Below are positions 1 through 8,193 of a DNA stretch of 64,000 nt, piece after piece. Source of the stretch: Spirochaetaceae bacterium (GTDB taxonomy: Bacteria > Spirochaetota > Spirochaetia > SZUA-6 > Bin103); the NCBI GenBank assembly GCA_028818385.1, contig JAPPNY010000210.1:95023-159022 (forward strand). Reading direction: 5' to 3'. Positions within the stretch are counted from its first letter, which is position 1; every line of letters begins with the position of its first letter. The position numbers and the translations under genes were made by a program. The notes under the pieces were generated by a model. It was not told the DNA's origin. It ran no database searches and saw nothing but the letters and a program-made list of their open reading frames with translations.

Positions 1-2
1 GC

Positions 3-434
3 GGCGGGCTGGGGCAGGAGATGGAGCTGGAGGTGGTCACCGGCCACGCGGCCGTCCACTCGCCGATGTACGACCGCACGCGCATCCCGGCGCGCGGCTT
101 CGCCGGCGGCGAGGACGGCAGCTCGGGAGAGGTGGTGCACAGTGACGGCCGCGCGCTGCACCCCAAGAAGCGCTACACGTTGCAGCCGGGGGAACGGTTC
201 ACCTTGCGCCTGCCGGGAGGCGCAGGCTACCACCCGCCCTGGCAGCGCGATCCGGCGGCGGTGGCCGAGGACGTGCGCCAGGGCTACGTGTCGGCGCAGG
301 CCGCGGCGGAGCGCTACGGCGTGGTGATCGATCCCGCGACCGGCGCCGTCGACCACGACGCCTCCGTCCGCCGCCGGCGCGCCCTCGCCCTCACGCACCG
401 TGACCGGATCGACCCGCCGCGCGTGCGCGAGTGA
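3..434 (+). CDS. Hydantoinase B/oxoprolinase family protein, 3' end only
   Basis: C-terminal fragment of a HyuB-type subunit; the gene runs off the left edge and frame 3 is open from the first codon. The visible ~143 residues contain the family's closing pattern: a GGLGQEMELEVVTG stretch, a Gly-rich turn (LPGGAGYHPPWQRDP), then a helix of the type 'AVAEDVRQGYVSAQAAAERYGV'. HyuB proteins hydrolyse 5-oxoproline or hydantoin rings with ATP, usually with a HyuA partner, which would lie upstream. The stop TGA overlaps the GTG of the following sulfatase (GTGA), so the two are probably co-translated. An internal ATG at 21 should not be taken as the real start. Substrate cannot be told from this fragment. 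Confidence 0.85.
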   Translation, partial: GGLGQEMELEVVTGHAAVHSPMYDRTRIPARGFAGGEDGSSGEVVHSDGRALHPKKRYTLQPGERFTLRLPGGAGYHPPWQRDPAAVAEDVRQGYVSAQAAAERYGVVIDPATGAVDHDASVRRRRALALTHRDRIDPPRVRE

Positions 435-2005
435 CAGAGCACGCTGCCGTGTGCCAGCCTCGCGCGGCCATGGGGAGACGGCAGAGCGTCGCCAACCGGC
501 CCAACGTGGTCTTCATTCTGGCCGACGACCTGGGGTGGTGCGACCTCGGCGTCGAAGGGAGCCGCTTCTACGAGAGTCCGCACATCGACCGCCTGGCCGG
601 TGGCGGGATGCGCTTCACCCAGGGCTACGCCGCCTGTCAGGTGTGCAGCCCCTCGCGTGCCAGCATCCTGACCGGCAAGTACCCACCGCGCCACGGGGTT
701 ACCGACTGGATCGGCGCACCGGCCGGCGCAGCGTGGCGTGAGCAGGGCCGGCACAGCAAGCTGTTGCCTCCCGAGTATGAACGCAGCCTGAGAGCAGACG
801 AGATCACCTTTGCCGAGGTGTTCCGTAGAGCCGGCTACCGCACGTTCTTCGCCGGCAAGTGGCACCTCGGCGACACCGGCGCCGATCCGGAGGACTTCGG
901 CTTTCAGATCAACAAGGGAGGGTGGAGGGTCGGATCGCCCAGGGGCGGGTACTTCGCCCCGTGGGACAACCCGAAGCTGGAGTCGGGCCCCGACGGCGAA
1001 TCGCTGCCGCTCCGGCTCGGCAGGGAGACCGCACGCTTCATCAGCGATCATCGGGACCAGCCGTTTCTCGCCTATCTGTCATTTTACTCGGTGCATGGAC
1101 CGATCCAGACCAGCCGGGAGCGCTGGGCGCGGTTTCGTGCAAAGGCGTCTGCGCTCGGAGCACCGGGCCGACGGTTCCGGTTCGATCGGAACCTGCCCGT
1201 TCGGCAGGTGGCCGACTGCCCGGTCTACGCGGGCATGATCGCCGCCATGGACGAGGCAGTCGGCCTGGTGCTCGATGCGCTGGATCGGTTCGGGCTCGCC
1301 GAGAACACGATCGTCTGCTTCACGTCCGACAATGGCGGGGCCTCCTCCGGCGACTCCTACTCCGCGTCGATGTTGCCCCTGCGCGGCGGCAAGGGGCGCC
1401 AGTGGGAGGGCGGGATTCGCGAGCCCTTCCATGTCCGCTTTCCCGGGGTGGTGGAGCCGGGGACCACCTGCGAGGTGCCGGTTTCGGGCATCGACTTCTA
1501 TCCCACGCTCCTGGAGCTGGCAGGTCTGGGCATGCCGGCCGAGCAGTTGATCGACGGGCGCACCCTGGTCCCGCTGCTGCGGGGCCGGCCGGACCCGGCC
1601 ACTTCGGAACGCGACCTGTTCTGGCACTACCCCCACTACGGCAACCAGGGCGGCGATCCCTCATCGATAGTCAGACGCGGGCAATGGAAGCTGATTCACT
1701 ACCACGAAGACCGGCACAACGAGCTGTATGATCTGAGTGCCGATCCCGGAGAGCGGCATGACGTCCTGAGCGACCGGCGCGACACCGCCGAGGAGTTGTG
1801 GCTGCGCCTGGAACGTTGGCTCGACGAAGTGGATGCGAACTTTCCGGCGTCCGACCCGCAGTACGATGCGGCCGAGGATCAGGCGCGTGTGCATCGGCTC
1901 GAGCATGAACTGATGCCCGAGCTGGAGGCGCAGCACGCGGCCTATCTCGACCCGGACTGGCAGCCGAACGCCGACTGGTGGGGCAGCCAGGTCACCGCCG
2001 ACTAG
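431..2005 (+). CDS. Sulfatase (arylsulfatase A-like, alkaline phosphatase superfamily)
   Basis: Predicted to hydrolyse sulfate esters, probably on a carbohydrate. The 524-residue protein opens the catalytic domain with RPNVVFILADDLGW (metal-binding Asp pair near 32-33) and carries the formylglycine signature C72-S-P-S-R76 followed by ASILTG, so a cysteine-type sulfatase needing a formylglycine-generating enzyme, not present here. A second metal site is seen at TSDNGG near residue 300. Length is normal. No signal peptide or membrane segment is visible, so it appears cytoplasmic, unusual for many sulfatases but consistent with the other enzymes here. The GTG at 431 overlaps the upstream stop; ATG at 470 (MGRRQSVANRPN) is an equally good start by family comparison. 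Confidence 0.92.
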   Translation: MTEHAAVCQPRAAMGRRQSVANRPNVVFILADDLGWCDLGVEGSRFYESPHIDRLAGGGMRFTQGYAACQVCSPSRASILTGKYPPRHGVTDWIGAPAGAAWREQGRHSKLLPPEYERSLRADEITFAEVFRRAGYRTFFAGKWHLGDTGADPEDFGFQINKGGWRVGSPRGGYFAPWDNPKLESGPDGESLPLRLGRETARFISDHRDQPFLAYLSFYSVHGPIQTSRERWARFRAKASALGAPGRRFRFDRNLPVRQVADCPVYAGMIAAMDEAVGLVLDALDRFGLAENTIVCFTSDNGGASSGDSYSASMLPLRGGKGRQWEGGIREPFHVRFPGVVEPGTTCEVPVSGIDFYPTLLELAGLGMPAEQLIDGRTLVPLLRGRPDPATSERDLFWHYPHYGNQGGDPSSIVRRGQWKLIHYHEDRHNELYDLSADPGERHDVLSDRRDTAEELWLRLERWLDEVDANFPASDPQYDAAEDQARVHRLEHELMPELEAQHAAYLDPDWQPNADWWGSQVTAD

Positions 2006-2051
2006 CGGTGGTATCCGTGGACATCAGTTTGATGGGGTACTACGGTGAGGC

Positions 2052-2456
2052 ATGAGCCAAGGTCGGTTCTTTGCGCGTGACGAGGTGGAGCGCGATGCGT
2101 TGGAGGGGTTCGAGCTGGGCTGGCACAGCCGGCCGCAGACCACTGCGGCCAGGGAGCTGGTGGTCATCGAGGTGAAGCTCGAGCCCGGCGGAGGACACGA
2201 CTTCCACCGCCACCCCAATCAGGAAGAGGTGATCTACGTCCTGGACGGCGAGGTCGAGCAGTGGGTCGACCGCCGCAGCCGCACGCTGCGGGCCGGCGAC
2301 TCGGCGTTCATCCCCGCGGCCATGGTGCACGCCTCGTTCAACGTGTCCGGGGTGCCCGCGAAGCTGCTGGCGATCCTCGCCCCCTGCATCGGCGAGGAGG
2401 GGTACGAGCTGGAGGAGGTGCACGAGCAACTCCCCTGGAGCGGGCTGCGCTCCTGA
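2052..2456 (+). CDS. Cupin domain protein
   Basis: Small single-domain cupin of 134 residues. The first cupin motif is present as H52-x-H54-(x)4-E59-(x)6-G66 and the second as G82-(x)5-P88-(x)4-H93 followed by N97, so all four usual metal ligands are there. Such proteins may be metal-dependent isomerases, dioxygenases or sugar/ligand sensors; nothing here fixes the reaction. It lies 46 bp after the sulfatase on the same strand and probably belongs to the same unit. It converges with the dehydrogenase gene on the other strand, with only 15 bp between the stops. Confidence 0.85.
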   Translation: MSQGRFFARDEVERDALEGFELGWHSRPQTTAARELVVIEVKLEPGGGHDFHRHPNQEEVIYVLDGEVEQWVDRRSRTLRAGDSAFIPAAMVHASFNVSGVPAKLLAILAPCIGEEGYELEEVHEQLPWSGLRS

Positions 2457-2471
2457 GCCGCCGTCCCGGCC

Positions 2472-3500
2472 TCAGCGGGGCCTGAAGCGGGCGATCACGT
2501 CGTCGGCATAGGCGTGGTTGGCGTCGCGCGTCCGGCCCGCGGCGTGCGGGGTGTGCGCGACGTTGTGACGGCCGATCAGGGGTGAGTCGAGCGGCACCGG
2601 CTCCGCGTCGAACACGTCGGCGGCCAGCGCCAGCTCGTCGTTCAACACGCGCCGGTACAGGGCGCGCGTGTCGCACACCGCCGCTCGGGTGACCTGCACC
2701 ACCAGGCCGTGCATGGGCAGGGCGTCGATCAGCTCCGCGGTGATCAGGCCGCGGGTCGAATCGGTGAGCGGCACCATGGGCACGAAGATCTGCGCGTCGG
2801 CGACCAGCTCCTCGACGTGGAAGCGGCGTGCGGCGCGCGCCGCCACGAACGTGGCGTCGGGCGCGAACGGATCCCAGGCCGCCACGTCGGCGCCCAGCGC
2901 CGCGCACCAGGAGGCGTAGCGGGCGCCGATGTTGCCGACGCCGACCACGCGCACCCGCTTGCCGGCGACGGTGCCGTTGCAGAACCGCGGGTCGTCGCAG
3001 AACTGGGAGCCGCGCACGCGGCCGGCGCCCGCTTCCGGGGAGTAGTCCCACGGCGCCAGGCTGCTCTGCATGGCGGTGTGGTTCTGCGGAATCCGGCGCA
3101 GCCCACAGATGGTCATCGCGAGGGCGTACTCGGCCACGGTCTGGCCCCAGTACACGTCCGCGCGGTGCGGGATGATGCGCACGCCGCGCGCCTCGGCGGA
3201 CGCGACCGCCTCCTGCGAGCGGTGCTGCTGGCCGAGGTAGCACTCCTCCAGCGCGGTGAAGGGGTCCAGGTCGCGCGCGTGGAGTTCGAACCCCAGCAGC
3301 ACCAGCCTCTGCACCGAGCCGGGATCCGGCACCAGGCGCGCCGGGGCGTCCCCCGAGTCGGTCCGTATCAACTCGCACCCGCCGCGTTCCTCCCAGCGGC
3401 GCTGCCAGTGATCGGCCGTGTAGGGCCAACTGCGTTCGAACTGCCCGTTCACGCAGATCACGGAGCGCACGCCGGCCCCGTCCGGCCGCGGAGGAATCAT
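2472..3500 (-). CDS. D-isomer-specific 2-hydroxyacid dehydrogenase family protein
   Basis: NAD(P)-dependent oxidoreductase of 342 residues expected to interconvert a 2-oxo acid and a D-2-hydroxy acid. The Rossmann motif is VVGVGNIG (187-192), and the catalytic triad positions of the family are filled by R272 (QVTRAAV), E300 (DAEPVP) and H319 (HTPHAAG). The N-terminal ~110 residues are divergent from typical members. The start ATG overlaps the stop of the upstream ABC permease (ATGA), placing it as the last gene of the AglEFG-like operon, so it may process a product of the imported sugar. The same frame stays open upstream to 4217, but that part is antisense-type noise over the permease. Confidence 0.88.
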   Translation of the reverse strand: MIPPRPDGAGVRSVICVNGQFERSWPYTADHWQRRWEERGGCELIRTDSGDAPARLVPDPGSVQRLVLLGFELHARDLDPFTALEECYLGQQHRSQEAVASAEARGVRIIPHRADVYWGQTVAEYALAMTICGLRRIPQNHTAMQSSLAPWDYSPEAGAGRVRGSQFCDDPRFCNGTVAGKRVRVVGVGNIGARYASWCAALGADVAAWDPFAPDATFVAARAARRFHVEELVADAQIFVPMVPLTDSTRGLITAELIDALPMHGLVVQVTRAAVCDTRALYRRVLNDELALAADVFDAEPVPLDSPLIGRHNVAHTPHAAGRTRDANHAYADDVIARFRPR

Positions 3501-4342
3501 CCCTTGACCGATCCGGCCATCAGGCCGCGCACGAAGTAGCGCTGCAGCGCGAAGAAGACGGCCAGGGGCATCACGATGGTCACGAACGCCCCGGAGGTTA
3601 GCACGTGCCAGTCCTGCCCGCGGGAACCCACCAGCTCGGCGAGCCGGGTGGTGACCAGCGCCAGCTCCGCCTTGGTGCCCAGGAACACCAGCGCGACGAG
3701 CAGGTCGTTCCACACCCAGAGGAACTGGAAGATCGCGAAGGACGCGACTACCGGGGTGGCCAGCGGCAGCACCAGCCGCGTGAAGGTGATCCACGGCGTG
3801 GCGCCGTCGGTGTGCGCCGACTCGATGATCTCGCCGGAGATGGACGTGGCGATGTACCCGTACAGCAGGTAGGTGGCCAGCGGCAGGCCGAAGCCGGTGT
3901 GCGCGAGCCAGATGCCCAGGAAGGTGCCGTTCAGCCGCAGGCCGGTGTAGAGCCGCAGCACCGGGATCAGCGCCATCTGCAGCGGTACGATCAGCAGGCT
4001 GACGATGAGGATGAAGATCAGGTGGCGGCCCGGAAAGTCCATCCACGCGATCGCGTAGGCGGCGAACGCCGCGATCGTGATCGGGATCACCGTGGACGGG
4101 ATCGTCACCAGCAGGCTGTTCAGGAAGGCGTTGCCCATGTTGTCGGCCAGGATGACGCGCTCGTAGTTGCCCAGGGTCCACTGTCCGGATGCGAACGGCC
4201 TGGCGAAAGCCGTCCACCAGCCGCTGTTCAGGATGGCGTCCTCGGAGCGAAACGAGCTCACCAGCAACCCCAGCGTCGGGGCCGTCCAGATGATCACCAG
4301 CGCCCCCACGAATAGCCAGATGAACAGCTTGCCGGCCTTCAT
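3497..4342 (-). CDS. Carbohydrate ABC transporter permease (MalG/AglG type)
   Basis: Inner-membrane permease of a CUT1-type sugar importer, 281 residues with about six membrane segments beginning at LFIWLFVGALVIIW. The cytoplasmic EAA-type loop that docks the ATPase is visible as ESAHTDGATPWITFTRLVLPL. The C-terminal ending ALQRYFVRGLMAGSVKG is the classic MalG-family tail. The start ATG overlaps the stop of the partner permease, and its stop overlaps the dehydrogenase start, so all three genes are translationally coupled. No ATPase gene follows. Confidence 0.93.
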   Translation of the reverse strand: MKAGKLFIWLFVGALVIIWTAPTLGLLVSSFRSEDAILNSGWWTAFARPFASGQWTLGNYERVILADNMGNAFLNSLLVTIPSTVIPITIAAFAAYAIAWMDFPGRHLIFILIVSLLIVPLQMALIPVLRLYTGLRLNGTFLGIWLAHTGFGLPLATYLLYGYIATSISGEIIESAHTDGATPWITFTRLVLPLATPVVASFAIFQFLWVWNDLLVALVFLGTKAELALVTTRLAELVGSRGQDWHVLTSGAFVTIVMPLAVFFALQRYFVRGLMAGSVKG

Positions 4343-5451
4343 GCCGATTCCCTCCGCATGCGCCGGACGGTCCGCATCATGAACGGGACGACGATGATGA
4401 ACAGCAGCACCGCGAGCGCGCTGCCGCGGCCGAAGTCGAAGAAGCGGAACGCCTCGGCGTACATGCGCGACGCCACCACGTCGGTGTCGAAGTTGCCGCT
4501 GGTCATGACGAACACGACGTCGAAGACCTTCAGCACCAGGAACAGGATGGTGGTGGACACCGTCAGCACCGTGGCCCTGATGCGCGGGATGGTGATGCGG
4601 AAGAAGACCCTGACCTCGCCCGCGCCGTCGATGCGCGCGGCCTCCAGGAGCTCCTGGGGAACGCCCTTGACCGCGGCGGACAGGATCACCATGGCGAACC
4701 CGGTCTGCAGCCAGATCATGATGAATATCAGGAACAGGTTGTTGATCCACGGGATGCCGATCGCGTTCCAGGGGATCTGCGTCAGCCATGCCTGCGGCTC
4801 GCCGCCGAGCGCGGTGAAGATGGCGTTGAGCAGTCCGACCTGGTCGTAGCCGGCCGGCTGGAAGTAGTAGACGAAGCGCCAGATGACGCTGGCGCCGACG
4901 AACGAGATGGCCATGGGCAGGAAGATCAGCGCCTTGATGACGCGCTCGACGACCCGCCCGAGGCGGTCGATCAGGACCGCGATCAAGAGCCCCAGCACGA
5001 CCGAGAAGAACGGCACCAGCAGCACCCAGAGCAGGGTGTTGCGGAGCACCAGCAGCATCTCGGGGTCCGTGATGATGAAGGCGTAGTTCGCGAGCCCGAC
5101 GAACACCTGCGAGGTGCGGTCGAAGAAGCTGATCCAGATCGTGCGCACCGCCGGAAAGACGATGTAGATGCACAGGATCAGGATGGCGGGGCCGACGAAC
5201 AGCCAGGGCCGGGCCGCCTCGCGCAGGCGGCGCGGCAGGGCTTCGACCACGCCGTTGCCGGCGTAGAACAGCCCCCAGACGCCGCCGATGCCGATGATCA
5301 GCGCGATCATGGCGATAAGCGCCTTCGGCGCCCGGCTGTCCCGCATGAACAGGAACGCCAGGAACAGGAGCGCCGCGACGGCCGTGAACAGCCCGGCTGC
5401 GCGGAGCAGCGCGGGGAGCGCGGTCCGTTCGGGGCGTGTGCCTTCGGTCAT
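4339..5451 (-). CDS. Carbohydrate ABC transporter permease (MalF/AglF type)
   Basis: Partner permease of the same importer, 370 residues. It is longer than a minimal permease because two extra membrane segments (about residues 15-37 and 43-66) precede the conserved core, as in AglF/MalF-like proteins. The ATPase-docking loop reads EAARIDGAGEVRVFFRITIPRI. It lies 75 bp downstream of the binding-protein gene, the spacer containing two tandem hairpins, and overlaps the next permease by four bases. Substrate probably an alpha-glucoside or related oligosaccharide by family resemblance, which is inference. Confidence 0.92.
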   Translation of the reverse strand: MTEGTRPERTALPALLRAAGLFTAVAALLFLAFLFMRDSRAPKALIAMIALIIGIGGVWGLFYAGNGVVEALPRRLREAARPWLFVGPAILILCIYIVFPAVRTIWISFFDRTSQVFVGLANYAFIITDPEMLLVLRNTLLWVLLVPFFSVVLGLLIAVLIDRLGRVVERVIKALIFLPMAISFVGASVIWRFVYYFQPAGYDQVGLLNAIFTALGGEPQAWLTQIPWNAIGIPWINNLFLIFIMIWLQTGFAMVILSAAVKGVPQELLEAARIDGAGEVRVFFRITIPRIRATVLTVSTTILFLVLKVFDVVFVMTSGNFDTDVVASRMYAEAFRFFDFGRGSALAVLLFIIVVPFMMRTVRRMRRESA

Positions 5452-5468
5452 CGTGGCGCGTGCGCGGC

Positions 5469-5520
5469 GCGCCGGCCGCGGGCGGTCAACCCACGGCCGG
5501 CGCCGCAGCGCCTGCTGCGG
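5469..5520 (-). terminator. Tandem intercistronic hairpins after binding-protein gene
   Basis: Two inverted repeats lie between the binding-protein stop and the first permease. 5503-5509 pairs with 5514-5520 (7 bp, 4-base loop); 5469-5478 pairs with 5494-5503 (10 bp perfect, 15-base loop). No T-tract follows, so they more likely stabilise or attenuate the polycistronic mRNA than end it. Confidence 0.6.
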
Positions 5521-5526
5521 TTCAGG

Positions 5527-6855
5527 TCAGCGCGGGAACGATGCGTCGATCTTCGCGAGCACGGAGCCCAGCTCCTCGCCGCTGATGTAGTCGACCATGC
5601 CGGTCCAGAAGGTGCCGGCGCCGACCGCTCCCGGCATCAGGTCCGATCCGTCGAAGCGGAAGGTGTCGGCGTTTTGGATGATCTCCGCCGCCTTCTGATC
5701 GACGTAGGAGCCGTGCCACTCGATCTTCGCGTCCTTGTGTGGCGCCACGAAGCCGCCGAAGCCGGCCCATACGCGGGTGGACTCGCCCGACGCCAGCCAG
5801 CGCATGACCGCAAGGGTCGCCGGGTCGTCGTTGAAGGCGCTCAGGATGTCGCCGGCGCCGAGCGCGGGGCGTCCTTCCTCGTCGTCGATCGGCGGCAGGT
5901 AGAAGACGTCGATGACGTCGCCGATCTGCTCCTGCGCGCTCTCCGGCAGGAAGCCGGCGATGAAGGTGGCCTGCCGGTGCATCAGGGCGCGCGGCGGGTC
6001 CGTCACCAGCGGCGTGGCCGCGTCGCCGAACGGCACCGTCAGGATCGCGCTGCGGCCGCCCAGGACGAAGTCGTCGCGGAACCAGATGTCGCCCATGATC
6101 TCGACCGCCCGCCGCACCTCGGGCGAGTCGAACGGCAGCTCGCCGCGGGTCCAGGCGTCGTACTGCTCGGGCGTGGCCGTGCGCAGCAGGATGTCCTCGA
6201 TCCAGTCGGTGGCGACCCAGCCGGTCGCGCCGGAGCTCTCGATGCCGATCGACCACGGAACGTGGCCGTCTGCGACCATCTGCTCGGAGAGCGCGACCAG
6301 CTCGTCCCAGGTCTCCGGGATCTCGTAGCCTTCGGCCTCGAACACCGGCTTGGCGTACCAGACCAGGCTCTTCAGCGACGCGCGGTACCAGACGCCGGCG
6401 ATGGTGTCGTCGACGCGTGACAGGTCGATCCAGGCGTCGGAGTACTGCTGCTGCAGGTAGTCCATGCTGAACGATTCGGAAAGGTCGACGATGAACCCGC
6501 GCCGCACCATGTCGGCCATCAGACCGGGCTGCGGGAACGCCGCGATGTCGGGCGGATCGCCGCCCTCGGCGCGGATCACGACGAGGGACTCGAAGTCGCC
6601 GGATCCCTCGTAGACGATGTCGATGCCGGTCTGCTCCTCGAACGGCGCCATGCTGGCGTCGAAGCGCTCTGCGTCGACGTCGACGAAGGCGCCGAACACG
6701 TTGACCGTGGACCCGGACAGGTCCTGGCCGTCGGTCCAGGGGTTGTCGGCGGCGGCGGACGCCGTCGAGGTTTCCTCCTCGCCGGTGGCGAACAGCGGCG
6801 CTGCTGCGAGGGCGCAGAGCGTCGCCAGGATGAGCAACGTGCGTGCTCGATTCAT
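5527..6855 (-). CDS. Extracellular solute-binding protein, AglE-like sugar ABC importer
   Basis: Periplasmic sugar-binding component, 442 residues. A clear Sec signal (MNRARTLLILATLCALAAAP) precedes a likely cleavage near A23 in LFATGEEE, a mature N-terminus style frequent in spirochaetes. There is no lipobox cysteine. The mature part starts with GSTVNVFGAFVDVDAERF, resembling alpha-glucoside-binding AglE proteins. The ATG is preceded by GAGGAGG about 7 bases upstream, a strong ribosome binding site. It heads the operon of binding protein, two permeases and a 2-hydroxyacid dehydrogenase. Confidence 0.93.
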   Translation of the reverse strand: MNRARTLLILATLCALAAAPLFATGEEETSTASAAADNPWTDGQDLSGSTVNVFGAFVDVDAERFDASMAPFEEQTGIDIVYEGSGDFESLVVIRAEGGDPPDIAAFPQPGLMADMVRRGFIVDLSESFSMDYLQQQYSDAWIDLSRVDDTIAGVWYRASLKSLVWYAKPVFEAEGYEIPETWDELVALSEQMVADGHVPWSIGIESSGATGWVATDWIEDILLRTATPEQYDAWTRGELPFDSPEVRRAVEIMGDIWFRDDFVLGGRSAILTVPFGDAATPLVTDPPRALMHRQATFIAGFLPESAQEQIGDVIDVFYLPPIDDEEGRPALGAGDILSAFNDDPATLAVMRWLASGESTRVWAGFGGFVAPHKDAKIEWHGSYVDQKAAEIIQNADTFRFDGSDLMPGAVGAGTFWTGMVDYISGEELGSVLAKIDASFPR

Positions 6856-6887
6856 GTGTGTTCCTCCTCGATAGACACTGCTACCGA

Positions 6888-6916
6888 AAATGTCTAGAGC
6901 GCCCGTCCACTGTCAA
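6888..6916 (-). promoter_or_regulatory. Possible promoter for the AglEFG-like operon
   Basis: On the minus strand a perfect -35 TTGACA lies at 6916-6911, about 55 bases before the binding-protein start. At 17-18 bases spacing only an A/T-rich CATTTT-like element is found, so the -10 box is poor. Position and -35 are suggestive; activity is unproven. Confidence 0.35.
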
Positions 6917-6952
6917 ATCGACGCGCTCACGGCGTCGCGTTCGGATCGCGGT

Positions 6953-7318
6953 CTACCAGGTGACGTAGTAGGGCGACGGCCCGAGGCGCTGGAGGTGGAG
7001 GGGCAGCAGCTCGTTCGGCAGTCCGTGGAGACGGTTCACGGCAAGCCTGGAGCAGATCACGCTGTTGCGGTATTTCCTCGCCTGCTTCAGGTCGGTCGAT
7101 CGGACCTGCCCCGTCCACTTCACCTCGATCGGCCGGAACGTCGAACCCTCGACGATGGCGATGTCGACCTCTCCGTCTCCCTTGATGTAGTAGGTGGGGT
7201 GCATGCGGTGGTGATGAACGGCGGCGCATGCCTCGGCCAGCTTGCCGGCCTATTCCGGGTCGGCCACGACGGGCTCGACCTGAGCGGCAAACGGATCCTG
7301 GATGTAGGTCACTTCGTC
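6953..7318 (-). pseudogene. Remnant of a DUF4143-type AAA ATPase (C-terminal part)
   Basis: Only the nuclease-fold-like C-terminal region survives. Reading the minus strand gives LLVDEVTYIQDPFAAQVEPVVADPE, an in-frame TAG at 7250-7252, then AGKLAEACAAVHHHRMHPTYYIKGDGEVDIAIVEG and ending in PIEVKWTGQVRSTDLKQARKYRN. The PTYYIKGDGEVDIA...PIEVKW pattern is the hallmark of the C-terminal half of DUF4143 ATPases. The N-terminal ATPase domain is absent, a TAA lies just upstream (~7320), and an internal stop breaks the rest. The sequence at 7320-7461 holds nothing I recognise. Confidence 0.7.
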
Positions 7319-7461
7319 CACCAGCAGTTACGCCGGCTGGCTGGAAAACCGGTCCGGCGTGATCCGGCCGATTTACATGATGGTCATTATGCAAATTCGC
7401 ACAATGGCCGTTGAGCAAACCCTGAGACCGGAGAGTCGAGGCAGCCTGGCGACTGGTTGGG

Positions 7462-8109
7462 CTACGGCGCCGGTGCCGCGTGCTCCCAGAGATGCAGCAG
7501 ATCGGCGGAGGTGGTCAGGTCCAGGCCGATGGCCCGGAACTGCCGCAGCGCGGCCCTGTGGCCGTCGGGGCGGGGGGAGCGCAGGCAGTCTTCGACCATC
7601 ACCAGGTAGTAGTCGAGGCCGTTGCCGTCCCAGGCGGTCGCCTCCACGCACCAGTCGGTCGAGCAGCCGGTCACCACCACGGTCTCGCGTTGCAGGGTGC
7701 GCAGCAACAGATCGAAGTCCGTGCCCTTGAAAGCGCTGCCACGGTCCTTGGGAATCACGACGTCGCCCGGTGCAGGTTCCAGGCGAGGATGCACGCGCAT
7801 GCGGTCCGCGGCCGGCTCGAAACGAGTCCGGAGCTCGTCGGCCGGATGGCCCAGGTTGATCAGCGCGCGCAGGTAGGCGGCCGAGAAGTTGCGCAGGCCC
7901 GGGCCCCGGAAGTTGTAGAAGAAGAACACCGGCACGCCGGCAGCGCGCGCCGCCTGCGTGAGCCGCTTCACCCGCTCCAGGATGGCGCGGTCGGCCCCGT
8001 CGTCCCACATCGACGAGTTCTCGATGTCGATCACGGCCAGCGCCGCGCGGTCCGGATCGACCACCTCGGCCAGGGTCTCGCAGACCCGTTTCCCGTCTAT
8101 CGTCAGCAT
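7462..8109 (-). CDS. Isochorismatase-family cysteine hydrolase
   Basis: Cytoplasmic hydrolase of 215 residues with the family's Asp-Lys-Cys triad: D28 (AVIDIEN), K121 (IPKDRGSAF) and C154 (STDWCVEATA), followed by a typical helix. Members cleave amide or vinyl-ether bonds (nicotinamide, ureidoacrylate, N-carbamoyl compounds); the exact substrate is open. It is divergent from the DapA-like gene, with 84 bp between starts, so the pair may share a control region. An HPADELRTRFEP loop and residues 60-80 resemble other members annotated only as cysteine hydrolases. Confidence 0.88.
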   Translation of the reverse strand: MLTIDGKRVCETLAEVVDPDRAALAVIDIENSSMWDDGADRAILERVKRLTQAARAAGVPVFFFYNFRGPGLRNFSAAYLRALINLGHPADELRTRFEPAADRMRVHPRLEPAPGDVVIPKDRGSAFKGTDFDLLLRTLQRETVVVTGCSTDWCVEATAWDGNGLDYYLVMVEDCLRSPRPDGHRAALRQFRAIGLDLTTSADLLHLWEHAAPAP

Positions 8110-8193
8110 GACCCGTGCTCCATGACCGGCAACGATAGCGCGCCGGCGCCGGCCGTCAACGCGCGGCCGGTCATGGAGTATGCTCTGTCCGCC

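Noticed and set aside
2472..4217. A single 581-residue minus-strand frame covering dehydrogenase and upstream DNA
   Set aside because: Only the part from 3500 downstream looks like a protein; the rest is Arg/His/Pro-rich shadow of the permease gene.
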